Shown: positions 50,842 to 60,125, counted from the stretch's first letter. The stretch is DNA of 64,000 nt from JBKECY01 sp047975025 (GCA_047975025.1 JBKECY010000037.1:1-64000), one strand, 5' to 3'. The notes: a model not told the origin generated them from the letters alone. A program made the numbers and translations.

Positions 50842-51300
50842 TTAATCAGAGTCAGTCGAGGATGGATGAATCATAGAGGAATATTCTGAGATTTCAAAAC
50901 CCATGCGCTCGTATAATTTCTGCAGATGTGCTTTGTTTGATACAAATTCCAGGCGAAATGTTTTGATCCCTTCAGACAAATGAGTTTTCATATATTCTAA
51001 AAATGCTGTTCCAAGCCCCTTGCCTTGAAATGCTTCTGCAATGTACAATTCATCTAAAATCGCCACCATACCGCCGCCCTCCATGGAATAAGTATAGCAT
51101 AGGATGGCATAGCCGGCCGGCTTAGAATCCACTTCAATTATAAAACCATCAATATAAGGACTGTCAGCAACGATTTCTTCAAAAGCCTGCTTCATATGAT
51201 TCGGAGGAATCGGCTTGGATACGGAATCTGTTGCATAGAATTCCCGGGCAAATACAAGAAAAATTTCCAGATCTGTGGGCTTGAATTTTCTGATTTTCAT
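50842..51300 (-). CDS. GNAT family N-acetyltransferase
   Basis: A 152-residue GNAT: MKIRKFKPTDLEIFLVFAREF, a GYAILCYTYSMEGG strand, LDELYIAEAFQGKGLGTAFLEYM containing the acetyl-CoA pyrophosphate-binding motif (Q-G-K-G-L-G), and NKAHLQKLYERMGFEI. The substrate is unknown; candidates are amines, amino acids or protein termini. The gene is transcribed toward the tRNA promoter with no clear terminator between. Confidence 0.88.
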   Translation of the reverse strand: MKIRKFKPTDLEIFLVFAREFYATDSVSKPIPPNHMKQAFEEIVADSPYIDGFIIEVDSKPAGYAILCYTYSMEGGGMVAILDELYIAEAFQGKGLGTAFLEYMKTHLSEGIKTFRLEFVSNKAHLQKLYERMGFEISEYSSMIHPSSTDSD

Positions 51301-51436
51301 ACATATACCTCATAGCGCGTACTTCTTTTGGGTACCATTATGTATACATATGTACCATATAGTGTATTAAAAGTCAATTGAATCTCCCCTTTTAGTTTCC
51401 CAAATCACAAGAGGTAAGAGAAGAAAAAAATCTATA

Positions 51437-51526
51437 ATGCGTTATGACATACGAAAATAATAAAAAAATACTGTAAAATCAGAATATAAAATGACTATTG
51501 ACAATATAACGCACAAGTAGTAAAGT
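51437..51526 (+). promoter_or_regulatory. Promoter and candidate operator of the XRE-cupin/aminotransferase operon
   Basis: TTGACA (51498-51503), 17 bp, TAAAGT (51521-51526) lies upstream of the regulator. An 8-bp inverted pair TGCGTTAT (51437-51444) / ATAACGCA (51506-51513) has its right half in the promoter spacer. This suits autoregulation. Confidence 0.55.
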
Positions 51527-51566
51527 GGTGTGTAGTTGCAGCAAAACAGGAACAGGTGAGGTGCCA

Positions 51567-52175
51567 ATGAAAAAGAATATGGATGTATTAAGCTATAATC
51601 TCTCTCTGAATCTCAAACGGATTCGCAACGCCAGGAATCTAAGTCTTGATGCCGTAGCGGATCAGACCGGTATCAGCAAAAGTATGCTTGGACAAATCGA
51701 ACGAGGTCAGTCAGTGCCAACGATTGCGGTGTTAGGGAAGCTGGCAGATGGCCTGCGGGTAGATTATCGAGAACTTCTTTCAACACAGGGACAGGACGAG
51801 TATATCATACGAAAAAGTACGTTTGTCCCCAGCCGGGACCATCGGGATAATTACAAGGTCTATACATATTTTCCTTATGAGGCTTCTCGGAATTTTGAAG
51901 TGTATCAAATTCAGGTACTGCCGCAAAAAGCATATGAAACTGCATCACATGGGGAAAACACAGTTGAATATGTTATGGTAAATGAGGGGACACTGACTTT
52001 AATTCTGCCGGACAAAACCCACGTCCTGGAGGCGGGGGATGCGATTCGCTTCAATACTGACCGGCCGCATACATATAAAAATGAGGACAGCGAACAAAGC
52101 TTGATGCTTACGATTGTGTTTACGCGGGAAGGCACCGCAGAAGCGTGGCATCTGATGAAGGAGGAGACAAAATGA
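51567..52175 (+). CDS. XRE-family regulator with C-terminal cupin domain
   Basis: A 202-residue regulator. Residues 10-65 are an HTH_3 domain (LKRIRNARNLSLDAVADQTG, SKSMLGQIERGQSVPTIAVL). Residues about 125-190 are a cupin (HGENTVEYVMVNEGTLTLIL, LEAGDAIRFNTDRPHTYKN). PuuR-type proteins of this build sense small metabolites such as polyamines. It overlaps the aminotransferase gene by ATGA and probably controls it. ATG 51567 has GTGAGGTG before it. Confidence 0.9.
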   Translation: MKKNMDVLSYNLSLNLKRIRNARNLSLDAVADQTGISKSMLGQIERGQSVPTIAVLGKLADGLRVDYRELLSTQGQDEYIIRKSTFVPSRDHRDNYKVYTYFPYEASRNFEVYQIQVLPQKAYETASHGENTVEYVMVNEGTLTLILPDKTHVLEAGDAIRFNTDRPHTYKNEDSEQSLMLTIVFTREGTAEAWHLMKEETK

Positions 52176-53392
52176 AATTACAGGAATGCGGTAAAAACGC
52201 CGAAGAAATCAAGGCATTAAACGAAACCTATATGATCAGCACCTATGCAAGGTTTGATTTCGTATGTGAATCAGCCAGTGGGATGTATTTGTACGATGAG
52301 AATCATACGCCATATCTGGATTTCTATGGTGGAATCGCTGTAAACAGTACGGGCAACTGCAATGAAAAGGTGGTAGAAGCAGTGCGGGAACAGGCGTTGG
52401 ATGTTATTCACACCTTTAACTATCCCCATACGATCCCCCAAGCCTTATTGGCAGAGAAAATCTGCACGACACTTGGATATGATAAAATTTTCTATCAGAA
52501 TTCCGGAGCAGAGGCAAATGAAGCCATGATTAAGATGGCACGAAAATACGGGGTGGATAAATACGGTGAAGAGCATTATCAGATCATCACTGCCAAGAAT
52601 AGTTTTCATGGGCGTACCTATGGAGCACTCTCGGCTACCGGACAGCCGGATAATGCCTGCCAGATTGGCTTTAAGCCTATGCTTCCAGGATTTCAGTATG
52701 CGGACTTTAACGATGTTGCATCCTTTCGGCGTTTGGTGACAAAAGATACGACAGCCATTATGCTGGAGCCAATACAAGGGGAAGGCGGGGTGCTGCCTGC
52801 AACGCAGGAGTTCATGACCGGGATTGCAGATTTATGCAAAGAGCATGATATATTGCTGTTAGTAGATGAGATACAGACCGGTTGGTGCAGGACCGGTGAG
52901 ATCATGGGGTATATGCACTACGGTATCAAACCGGATATTGTGTCTATGGCCAAGGCGATGGGAGGCGGAATGCCAATCTCGGCGATTGTCACATCTGAGG
53001 CGATTGCGCAAGCTTTTTCCGCAGGTTCTCATGGCACGACTTACGGAGGAAATGCCGTATGCTGTGCGGCATCTCTGGCACAGATTACAGAGCTTTTGGA
53101 GCGTGATCTGGCAAAAAATGCAGCAGTATTGGGAGAGCGCTTTATGGAACAGCTTCGCAGACTGCCGGGCGTGAAAGAAGTACGCGGCCGGGGACTGCTT
53201 GTAGGTGTGGAATATCATGCACCGGTCGGTGCGGCAGTTAAAAAGAAGTGTCTGGAGAAGAAATTACTGGTGACTTTAATCGGGGATCGTATTATCCGTA
53301 TGGTTCCGCCTCTGATATTGACACAGGAACACGTTGATCAGGCGGTCGCCATTCTGGATGAAGCTTCCCGAGAGGTTAGTAAAGCCAGCTAA
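52172..53392 (+). CDS. Class III PLP aminotransferase (acetylornithine/GABA type)
   Basis: A 406-residue aminotransferase. PLP Lys lies in SMAKAMGGGMPISAI, with FYQNSGAEANEAMIKMARK, SFHGRTYGALSATGQ, EPIQGEGGVLPA and LLVDEIQTGWCRTG. It resembles ArgD but stands outside an arginine operon, next to a PuuR-like regulator. A role in polyamine, GABA or other omega-amino acid breakdown is therefore more likely than arginine synthesis (inference). It overlaps the regulator by four bases and ends before a strong terminator. Confidence 0.88.
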   Translation: MKLQECGKNAEEIKALNETYMISTYARFDFVCESASGMYLYDENHTPYLDFYGGIAVNSTGNCNEKVVEAVREQALDVIHTFNYPHTIPQALLAEKICTTLGYDKIFYQNSGAEANEAMIKMARKYGVDKYGEEHYQIITAKNSFHGRTYGALSATGQPDNACQIGFKPMLPGFQYADFNDVASFRRLVTKDTTAIMLEPIQGEGGVLPATQEFMTGIADLCKEHDILLLVDEIQTGWCRTGEIMGYMHYGIKPDIVSMAKAMGGGMPISAIVTSEAIAQAFSAGSHGTTYGGNAVCCAASLAQITELLERDLAKNAAVLGERFMEQLRRLPGVKEVRGRGLLVGVEYHAPVGAAVKKKCLEKKLLVTLIGDRIIRMVPPLILTQEHVDQAVAILDEASREVSKAS

Positions 53393-53412
53393 TAAGTGAA
53401 GGTGGTACAAAG

Positions 53413-53456
53413 AAAGAGGCTCTTGTTTCGGTTATTGAAACAAGGGCCTCTTTTTG
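53413..53456. terminator. Strong terminator between the aminotransferase and Mga-type genes
   Basis: AGAGGCTCTTGTTTC (53415-53429) / GAAACAAGGGCCTCT (53437-53451), nearly perfect, with a 7-nt loop and five T. The opposite flank is also T-rich on the minus strand, so it may serve both convergent genes. Confidence 0.87.
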
Positions 53457-53461
53457 GCTGC

Positions 53462-54889
53462 CTAGGTCAGTGTATAGACTAGTTTGAAAATCTCAAATAA
53501 GCTGCTGTCACTTGGATAGTCATTGATAATAATCTGCTGTCTGTGGTACGGAAGATTTGACATAGTTGTTATGACGGCATCATAGGGCGCTAGTGACGGC
53601 AGTGAATCGCTGGGAAAGCCAATCGTCTTAATCGTGATATGAATAGAGCTCTCTTCGCATATATAGCGCCTTAAAAGGGTAGCTATAAAATCGGCATGAT
53701 GCCGCCCGCGGTCGCTTACCACCAGCAGACGCTTTGTAGGTGGTGTGACAATCATAGCCGGGTAAGCCATATATGTAAAGAAAATCAGGCTGTCTAGCGG
53801 AAGCGGTATAGTAAGCTTAGTAGTATCTGTAAACTTCCGGGCAGCAGTATCGAATACGCGATACGTTCTGTCATTGTTTTTGCGCATCCCCTCCACAAAA
53901 TACGTATCTCTGGGAAATAAGGAGGCCATTTCAAAAGGAAATGACTTGGTAAACACATAGAGGCTGCACAGCATGAGCTCTAAGCGTTGCAGCTCCTGTG
54001 GGGTCGGTTTCAGGTTTAATACCGACATAATTGTGGCGAACAACTGATGTATAGCGACTTCCACAAGAGGCCGCTCTTTAGGATCCATTCGGCCATAGGC
54101 CATAGTTTCAATGTATTCGTGAATGGGTTGTGAGTTGGACTGTGAGATATTCTTGAATACCGAAGTAATGTGCCGCATCTTGTAGGCTGGGAGTTTCCGG
54201 GGAAATGTATAATCCGATGGAATACAAAACCCCTGATCTTCCCGAATCAGCGAGGCGAGATACAGCATGTCGTAGAAAGAAGCGGATACCTCGAACTGAG
54301 CGGCTTCGTTGTCAGGCAGGATATCGCGTCTGACAATACTGCGAATAATCGAAAAATCAAGCCCTCGAAAGTAGGTGTCATGATATAAGCCATGCATTTT
54401 AATCAGGAAAAAGGAGAAGAATCTGCGGACATAAATTTCATTTTCGGAGTGAATATAATATTTACTGCGGTCATTATGTATCTTGATTCCGAACTGACGA
54501 AGCCGTAAGTTGATCTTCGGAAGCAGCCGGGATAATGTTGATGGACTGACGAACAGCTCCTTGGAAAAAAAGTCGGTGGAGCTGTAAGGATGAAAGAATA
54601 TTGATTCAATCCATCGGATAGCCACAGAATCACTTAGGATGTCAGAGATTACCTGCTGGATGGCATAAATACTTTGTGTAATAATTCTAAAACCCTGATG
54701 CATGGAAGTCTGCACATCAAGATGATTTCCCCAGCGCTGTTTTAAAGACTCAATATCATAGAGAATCGTACGCTCAGACACCTCCAGTCGTTCGGCCAGA
54801 GCCTTGGCAGTCATCCAGGAATCTTTCTGAATCAGTATCTCTGTAATTTTGATGATACGTTGAGAATAAGGGTCTAAAAGTCGTCTCAT
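53462..54889 (-). CDS. Mga/BglG-type helix-turn-helix transcriptional regulator
   Basis: A 475-residue regulator. An N-terminal HTH (about 10-60, ILIQKDSWMTAKALAERLEVSERTILYDIESLK) is followed by a second Mga-like winged helix (about 100-155, SKELFVSPSTLSRLLPKINLRLRQFG). A PRD-like helical middle and a C-terminal PTS EIIB-like end (LLVVSDRGRHHADFIATLLRRY) complete it. This is the architecture of Mga and related regulators that respond to sugar PTS status. No PTS genes are adjacent and the target is unknown. Confidence 0.82.
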   Translation of the reverse strand: MRRLLDPYSQRIIKITEILIQKDSWMTAKALAERLEVSERTILYDIESLKQRWGNHLDVQTSMHQGFRIITQSIYAIQQVISDILSDSVAIRWIESIFFHPYSSTDFFSKELFVSPSTLSRLLPKINLRLRQFGIKIHNDRSKYYIHSENEIYVRRFFSFFLIKMHGLYHDTYFRGLDFSIIRSIVRRDILPDNEAAQFEVSASFYDMLYLASLIREDQGFCIPSDYTFPRKLPAYKMRHITSVFKNISQSNSQPIHEYIETMAYGRMDPKERPLVEVAIHQLFATIMSVLNLKPTPQELQRLELMLCSLYVFTKSFPFEMASLFPRDTYFVEGMRKNNDRTYRVFDTAARKFTDTTKLTIPLPLDSLIFFTYMAYPAMIVTPPTKRLLVVSDRGRHHADFIATLLRRYICEESSIHITIKTIGFPSDSLPSLAPYDAVITTMSNLPYHRQQIIINDYPSDSSLFEIFKLVYTLT

Positions 54890-55306
54890 AGTCGTTGTTA
54901 TTACCTTTCTGGAAAGTCTTTTTATACATAATATTATATAATATCCTTTGGAAAACCGTAAAGATTTATTTGCATTCTGAGCCCTCGAAGGGCTAGGTGG
55001 TGAATGTTGTTAAATCAATGAAAACGTCAACTATTGCATATGCATATGAGCATTATGATTGAAAACTGCCCCTTTTTGAGTCAAAAGTCCTATGAAAAAA
55101 CTTCAATTGAAGTTTTTTTTTGATGCAAAAAAGTGATTTCCCCAGACTGGTGCGGAAAACACCAAATACCTCATAGCATACTGAAAACGGTGCTGAACTA
55201 CTTGCCGCAAAATTGGTGTATAGTGAAATTCGGATGTGTGGAATCGTGTATCCGCGCTGTTAGTGGACAAGGATAGTGCGGATAGGGTATGGGAGGATAG
55301 TTGCAT
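54890..55306. other. Intergenic region with divergent promoter signals and palindromes
   Basis: A TATAAT for the Mga-type gene lies on the minus strand at 54938-54933 inside an AT palindrome. A perfect palindrome is at 55095-55118. TATAGT at 55219-55224 may serve the following small gene, but no good -35 pairs with it. I see no further gene here. Confidence 0.5.
55095..55118. repeat. Perfect 24-bp palindrome
   Basis: AAAAAACTTCAATTGAAGTTTTTT is a perfect palindrome followed by more T. It could act as a bidirectional terminator (stem ACTTC/GAAGT) or a protein-binding site. Confidence 0.6.
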
Positions 55307-55663
55307 ATGGGAAAGAAATACGGGCATGGTCTTAACGAAGTAAGGGCACTGGCGCTCCAGCATAAAAAGTGGTTAAGCAGCGAGGCATTTCAGAAAACCC
55401 GGGAGAATATGTATCCGTTGGAAGAGAATGAAATCGACAAAGTGAACATGATACTGGGAATCTTCCGCATGTTTACCGAGACCAAAAGAACGCAAGAAGA
55501 AGGAAGCGTTATTGAACTCAACAGCGATTTGGACGCGGCGGAACTAGAAACAGTCAGACTCATTATGCACAATGCCGGCTGGAGCCTGACCTGTGTGCAG
55601 GGGCTGCTGAGAGCTCAGGCCTTTATCCTGTCATTGGAGCAAAAGGAAAAAATTATAATTTAG
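55307..55663 (+). CDS. Small cytoplasmic protein of unknown function
   Basis: A 118-residue helical, charged protein with GLNEVRALALQHKKWLSS near the start and LETVRLIMHNAGWSLTCVQGLLRAQAF near the end. GGAGG (55292-55296) could serve ATG 55307 (10-nt spacing) or TTG 55301 (4-nt spacing); ATG is preferred. It is 11 bases before an Rrf2 gene, so the two are likely one unit. I do not recognise a family. Confidence 0.65.
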   Translation: MGKKYGHGLNEVRALALQHKKWLSSEAFQKTRENMYPLEENEIDKVNMILGIFRMFTETKRTQEEGSVIELNSDLDAAELETVRLIMHNAGWSLTCVQGLLRAQAFILSLEQKEKIII

Positions 55664-55674
55664 GAGGTAGCATT

Positions 55675-56082
55675 ATGTTAATAACAAAAGAATGTGATTA
55701 TGCAGTAAGAATTTTACGGGCATTGACAGATAAATCAATGCTGAATGTCAAAGATATCTGCGCAGAGGAGGAAATTACCGTTCCGTTCGCCTATAAGATC
55801 CTTAATAAACTGCGGATGGCAGAACTGGTAGATGCCTATCGCGGCTCTAATGGAGGCTATGCTGCAACAGAAAAGGCCAAGAAGAGTACACTGCTGGATG
55901 TATACCAGGCCATAGATCCCAACTTTTCAGTTGGAAGTAAGTTCAATATGTCCAAGACGAAAGCGTCTTATCCGGGAGCTTCGACAGATGGTAATATCCG
56001 GGAAGAGATTGAAACGTCCCAACAGAATTTTTTTAAAGTATTGCAGCGCAAGACACTCCAGGAAGTATTTCGGGGCAGATGA
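55675..56082 (+). CDS. Rrf2-family transcriptional regulator lacking the Fe-S cysteine triad
   Basis: A 135-residue regulator: MLITKECDYAVRILRAL, a winged helix (ICAEEEITVPFAYKILNKLRMAELV) and the RGSNGGYAATEKAK wing. Fe-S Rrf2 proteins (IscR, NsrR) carry three cysteines about residues 90-106. Here cysteines occur only at about 7 and 29, so it probably does not bind a cluster in that way. Its partner is the small gene just upstream, and it is read with an AGGAGG site. Confidence 0.88.
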   Translation: MLITKECDYAVRILRALTDKSMLNVKDICAEEEITVPFAYKILNKLRMAELVDAYRGSNGGYAATEKAKKSTLLDVYQAIDPNFSVGSKFNMSKTKASYPGASTDGNIREEIETSQQNFFKVLQRKTLQEVFRGR

Positions 56083-56172
56083 GAATATTCTGACTAAAAT
56101 AAGCAAGATTTAAAGCGTTTTATTTTTAAAAATGTGGTATAGTAAAAATAAAATGCAGGAGGTAGATACACG

Positions 56173-57150
56173 ATGAAAGTAGGAATCTTAGGAGCAGGCA
56201 ATATAGCGAATCATATGGCGGAGGCCATTCAGGGGCTAGATACATCGGTAGAAGGTTATGCAGTAGCTGCCAGAGACCTTGCAAGAGCTGAAGAGTTCGC
56301 ACAAAAATGGGGAATTACCAGAGCCTGCGGCTCGTACGAGGAGATGCTGCAGGATCCTGCGGTTGATCTGGTGTATGTGGCCACTCCTCATATATTTCAT
56401 TATGAGCACGCCAAATTATGTCTGGAACATGGCAAATCTGTCATTTGCGAAAAACCCTTTACGGTGAATGCAAAGCAGGCAGAGGAATTGTACCGGATCG
56501 CGGCGGAGAAAAAACTTTTGATTACCGAAGCCATTTGGACCCGCTATATGCCAAGCCGCCGGATGATTGATGAGATCATGCAAAGCAATGTAATCGGTGA
56601 GATTACGTCTTTAAGTGCTAATTTAGGCTATGATCTGCATAATGTGCCGCGGATGCAGGAACTTGCGCTTGCCGGCGGAGCGTTGCTGGATTTGAGTGTC
56701 TATACAATTAATTTTGCATTTATGTTCTTTGGAAGTAAGGTAAAAGAAGTCAGTTCATCTTGTGTTAAGCTGGATACCGGAGCAGACGCACAGGATAGTA
56801 TTACTTTCTTATATGAAGACGGACGGATGGCCGTATTGTACACCACCATGCTTGCAGAACCGAACCGCTTGGGAGAAATTAATGGTACCAAGGGGTGTAT
56901 TGAAGTACAGAATATCAACAATTGCGAAGAAATCCGGGTGAGAAATGAAAAGCGTGAGATTATAAAAGTTTATGAAATACCGGCGCAGATCAACGGCTAT
57001 GAATATGAGATTCTTGCTTGCAGAGATGCCTTGGAACAAGGCCTGCTGGAATGCCCTCAAATGCCGCATAGCGAGACTCTTGAAGTTCTTAAGATGATGG
57101 ATCGTATCAGAAAAGACTGGGGAATCACCTTTCCTCAAGAAGGAATCTAA
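56173..57150 (+). CDS. Gfo/Idh/MocA-family oxidoreductase
   Basis: A 325-residue NAD(P)-dependent dehydrogenase. The Rossmann start is MKVGILGAGNIANHMAEAI, with YVATPHIFHYEHAKLCLEHGKSVICEKPFTV (the EKP Lys motif) and a C-terminal alpha/beta domain with AIWTRYMPSRRMIDEI. Members oxidise sugars, inositols or dihydrodiols. The substrate is not evident. It has a CAGGAGG site and no clear operon partner. Confidence 0.88.
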   Translation: MKVGILGAGNIANHMAEAIQGLDTSVEGYAVAARDLARAEEFAQKWGITRACGSYEEMLQDPAVDLVYVATPHIFHYEHAKLCLEHGKSVICEKPFTVNAKQAEELYRIAAEKKLLITEAIWTRYMPSRRMIDEIMQSNVIGEITSLSANLGYDLHNVPRMQELALAGGALLDLSVYTINFAFMFFGSKVKEVSSSCVKLDTGADAQDSITFLYEDGRMAVLYTTMLAEPNRLGEINGTKGCIEVQNINNCEEIRVRNEKREIIKVYEIPAQINGYEYEILACRDALEQGLLECPQMPHSETLEVLKMMDRIRKDWGITFPQEGI

Positions 57151-57193
57151 GAACAGACAGAAGTAGGTAGAGGATGGTTGTAAGGGAGAAGCT

Positions 57194-58150
57194 ATGACTA
57201 AGGTAGATTTAATCACCGGGTTTCTCGGAGCCGGTAAGACAACATTTATTAAAAAGTATGCAGAGTATTTTATCCGTAAAGGTGAGAAAGTTTCAATAAT
57301 CGAGAATGAGTTTGGGGCAGTGGCCGTAGATGCGGCTTTTTTGAAAGAGCAGCCTTGGGATGTGGTGTCAGTCGCCGGAGGATGTATGTGCTGCGGCGGA
57401 AAATCCGCATTTCAAAAGCTGCTGGTAGAAAAGGCGGAAAGCCATACGGATCGTATTATTGTAGAGCCATCAGGTATTTATGATGTTGATGAGTTTTTTG
57501 ATGTTATGTTAACTGAACCTGTAAATCAATATTGCGAGATCGGATGTGTGCTTACCATTGCAGATGCGCGTCTGGAGCAGGACCTGACAGACGAAGGGGA
57601 CTATCTTATGTATTCCCAGCTGCTGAGCGCAGGCAGCATCATTCTAAGCAAGACAGAGGGCTTGAATCAGGAACAGATTTCCGCGGTAATTCAAAAATTA
57701 ATCAATCGTGTTGCACTGCGGACGGAAAGCCGCGCCTTTTCGGCAGAAAGCGATTTTTTCACAAAACCCTGGAGTGATTTCTCAGAGAGCGATTATGAGA
57801 CTTTTTCACAGAGCGGCTATCACCTGTTCGAGCACGATCGTGAAGTAATGCAGCATGAAAAACTATTCAGAGTATTCCTGCTGGCGGATTTGTGTGAAAA
57901 TGAGGAACATCTGAGAGGGACACTAAAGCTGATCATGGAAGATACTTCCTGTGGAAATATTTTTAGAATTAAAGGACATATCGCAGATACCGACGGGAAC
58001 TGGTATGAAGTGAATTGTTCTGTGAATACAATCAGTACAAGACCTGTTGTTATAAAAAAAGGAATTTTTATAGTGATAGGACAAAATATGGAGGAAGATA
58101 AAATCCAGTCGTATTTCCTTTCGAGGAGAACCAGTAAGCAAAATGCATAA
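57194..58150 (+). CDS. CobW/G3E-family GTPase (metallochaperone type)
   Basis: A 318-residue G3E GTPase. Walker A is GFLGAGKTTFIKKY, followed by IIENEFGAVAVD, the metal motif GGCMCCGGKS (CxCC), and VEPSGIYDVDEFFDV. The G4 element reads LSKTEG where NKxD is usual. A C-terminal CobW domain (about 230-315) follows. COG0523 members insert or deliver zinc, cobalt or nickel. The nearby B12-dependent diol dehydratase might suggest a cobalamin link, but the spacing and terminator give no direct support. Confidence 0.88.
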   Translation: MTKVDLITGFLGAGKTTFIKKYAEYFIRKGEKVSIIENEFGAVAVDAAFLKEQPWDVVSVAGGCMCCGGKSAFQKLLVEKAESHTDRIIVEPSGIYDVDEFFDVMLTEPVNQYCEIGCVLTIADARLEQDLTDEGDYLMYSQLLSAGSIILSKTEGLNQEQISAVIQKLINRVALRTESRAFSAESDFFTKPWSDFSESDYETFSQSGYHLFEHDREVMQHEKLFRVFLLADLCENEEHLRGTLKLIMEDTSCGNIFRIKGHIADTDGNWYEVNCSVNTISTRPVVIKKGIFIVIGQNMEEDKIQSYFLSRRTSKQNA

Positions 58151-58154
58151 GAAG

Positions 58155-58199
58155 ACCGGCCGCTATAAGCTCTTTGCAGAGCGTGCAGCGGCCGGTTTT
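58155..58199 (+). terminator. Terminator after the CobW-type gene
   Basis: Perfect ACCGGCCGCT (58155-58164) / AGCGGCCGGT (58187-58196), with an inner GCTCT/AGAGC hairpin and a TTTT end. Confidence 0.87.
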
Positions 58200-58228
58200 G
58201 TCATCTTACGATAAGTTTTTGCCAAAGG

Positions 58229-58900
58229 TCAGGATTCCCGGGGGGACAGCCGCCCGTCTGACATAACATAGGTCGACTGACTGTAGCTTAGTGTGTCCAG
58301 TTCATGGGTCACCAACAGGACCGCGGTTCCCTGTGCAGCAATATCCTGAAACAGCTGCATGATGCCGGCCGTCGTCTGCGCATCCAGATCACTGGTAGGC
58401 TCATCGGCAATCAGAAGCGGCGGCTCGTTGATAAGAGCACGTGCAATCGATACGCGGCGCAGCTCCCCTCCTGAGAGTGCTTTGGGAAAGGAATCTGTCA
58501 GATGACTGATTCCGAGTTCTTCGAGGAGCTGTTGGGCACGTTGTGTATTGTCGCCCTCACGCTTAAAGAGATAATAAGGAAGGCGCACATTATCCAGTAC
58601 GGATAGGTTGGAAAGTGTGCTCTGCCCCTGAGGGACATAGCCAATTCTGGTATTGCGGAATAAAGAGAGCTCCTTATCAGAATACATACTGATATCATCC
58701 CCATTATATAGAAGAGAACCGGAAGTGGGGAGGAGCAAGCCGGAAAGCAGGTTCAAAAAGGTGCTTTTTCCACTGCCCGAACGTCCGATAATACTGACGA
58801 AATCACCTTCATGGATTGAGAAATCAATATGGTCTACCGCATAGAATGCATGTTCACCGCGCGTATATTCTTTGGTTAGTTCTTTGGTTTCAAGCAGCAT
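58229..58900 (-). CDS. ABC transporter ATP-binding protein (MacB/LolD type)
   Basis: A 223-residue ATPase. Walker A is IGRSGSGKSTFLN, with Q-loop YVPQGQS, signature LSGGELRRVSIARAL, Walker B LLIADEPTSDLD and VTHELD. This build (LolD/MacB/FtsE) partners FtsX-type permeases in export or mechanical signalling. It starts one base after the permease gene ends, so the two form a unit. Confidence 0.92.
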   Translation of the reverse strand: MLLETKELTKEYTRGEHAFYAVDHIDFSIHEGDFVSIIGRSGSGKSTFLNLLSGLLLPTSGSLLYNGDDISMYSDKELSLFRNTRIGYVPQGQSTLSNLSVLDNVRLPYYLFKREGDNTQRAQQLLEELGISHLTDSFPKALSGGELRRVSIARALINEPPLLIADEPTSDLDAQTTAGIMQLFQDIAAQGTAVLLVTHELDTLSYSQSTYVMSDGRLSPRES

Positions 58901-58901
58901 G

Positions 58902-60125
58902 TCATTCCCCCTCCTTTAACGTCTGATATGTTTCCGGTCTGCTGATCTTCAGTGCTGCATAGAGTGAAGCCAGCGGGCCGATGAGAGTTGCAAAAAGCAA
59001 GTTCAATAACAAGATATACACAAGTACGGATGGCTGCGGTAAAATGTACGGAAGTTCGAGTACATCACCGATATATGTGCTGAAAGGAATAATGAACACA
59101 GCCCCCAGCAGGATACCGGCCAGCGCGCCCGCCAGACTGATCAGCAGAGATTCCCGTAATAGCACAGACAGAAGTTTGCGGCGGGTAGCTCCGGCAATTC
59201 GCAGCAACGCAAACTCTTTTTTTCGCTCCTGCAGGCTGATTGAAAAAATAACAAGCAGCACGATGGCGGATAAAATCCAGATGATGGCAACAATCGTGTG
59301 CAGATAAATCGTATGTGCCTCAATATTGTCACTGATGGTACGAATCATACTTTTTGAGACAATGGTGTCCACTTCGGGGAGACTCTCCCGTATATTCTCT
59401 GCTACTGTAAGCGCATCATATCCGTCTGCCAGCTTAATCATTACGGTCGAGATCGCGCCCTCGCCTTCCGTATCGGACAGGAAGCGGGTGCCTTTTTCAT
59501 GGGCTTTTTCTATCAGAGATTTCAAAGTATCCATACTCATGAATACGGAGGCATCCAGCCCGGTGGCGCTTTTTTTAAGTTGGGCATCTACCTTGTAGTC
59601 AGTATCAAAAAAACGAATGCTGCTATCCTCTTCCAGGACGATATCACTGCCGGCAATAATTTCATTGCTGCCGGAATATTGTGAATACTCGCTTTCAATC
59701 CAGGGCTGCAGGATAAAATCACTCGCAGGGTCAAAACCGATAATCTGTACCTTGGCAGAGCAGCAGTCGGAGGACAAGGAGGCAAGGAAGAACTGTTTGG
59801 ACACAAGCTCCACGCCCGGAATTTTGGCAAGATCGTTTAGAATAGAATCATCAAAGTAGAAATAGTTTGGCTCGCCTTTTAGCAGCACCTCTTCCGTTGC
59901 GGCTTCATAACCTTGTGGGACGACCATAAGATCCGCCCCCAGACGTTCTTCCACGTGCTGCAGACCGTTTTGCAGGCTCAAAGAGAGTACGGAACCGCCG
60001 AACAGTGTGAAGGACAATACAGTGACAATGGCGGCCAGACCCAGTGTGCGGTAGCGCTTTTGCACCAGATTTGCCCAAGCCAGCCGGGTGGATGTAAGTT
60101 TGTGAGGTTTCTTAGGAGTACTCAT
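58902..60125 (-). CDS. FtsX/MacB-type ABC permease
   Basis: A 407-residue permease. The N-terminal TM helix (about 30-52) precedes a large extracellular MacB-PCD domain (about 55-270), and three further helices lie in the C-terminal FtsX domain (ALLRIAGATRRKLLSVLLRESLLISLAGALAGI). It matches exporters of the MacB/lipoprotein type. It overlaps the DUF4418 gene by ATGA upstream and is followed by its ATPase. Confidence 0.9.
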   Translation of the reverse strand: MSTPKKPHKLTSTRLAWANLVQKRYRTLGLAAIVTVLSFTLFGGSVLSLSLQNGLQHVEERLGADLMVVPQGYEAATEEVLLKGEPNYFYFDDSILNDLAKIPGVELVSKQFFLASLSSDCCSAKVQIIGFDPASDFILQPWIESEYSQYSGSNEIIAGSDIVLEEDSSIRFFDTDYKVDAQLKKSATGLDASVFMSMDTLKSLIEKAHEKGTRFLSDTEGEGAISTVMIKLADGYDALTVAENIRESLPEVDTIVSKSMIRTISDNIEAHTIYLHTIVAIIWILSAIVLLVIFSISLQERKKEFALLRIAGATRRKLLSVLLRESLLISLAGALAGILLGAVFIIPFSTYIGDVLELPYILPQPSVLVYILLLNLLFATLIGPLASLYAALKISRPETYQTLKEGE

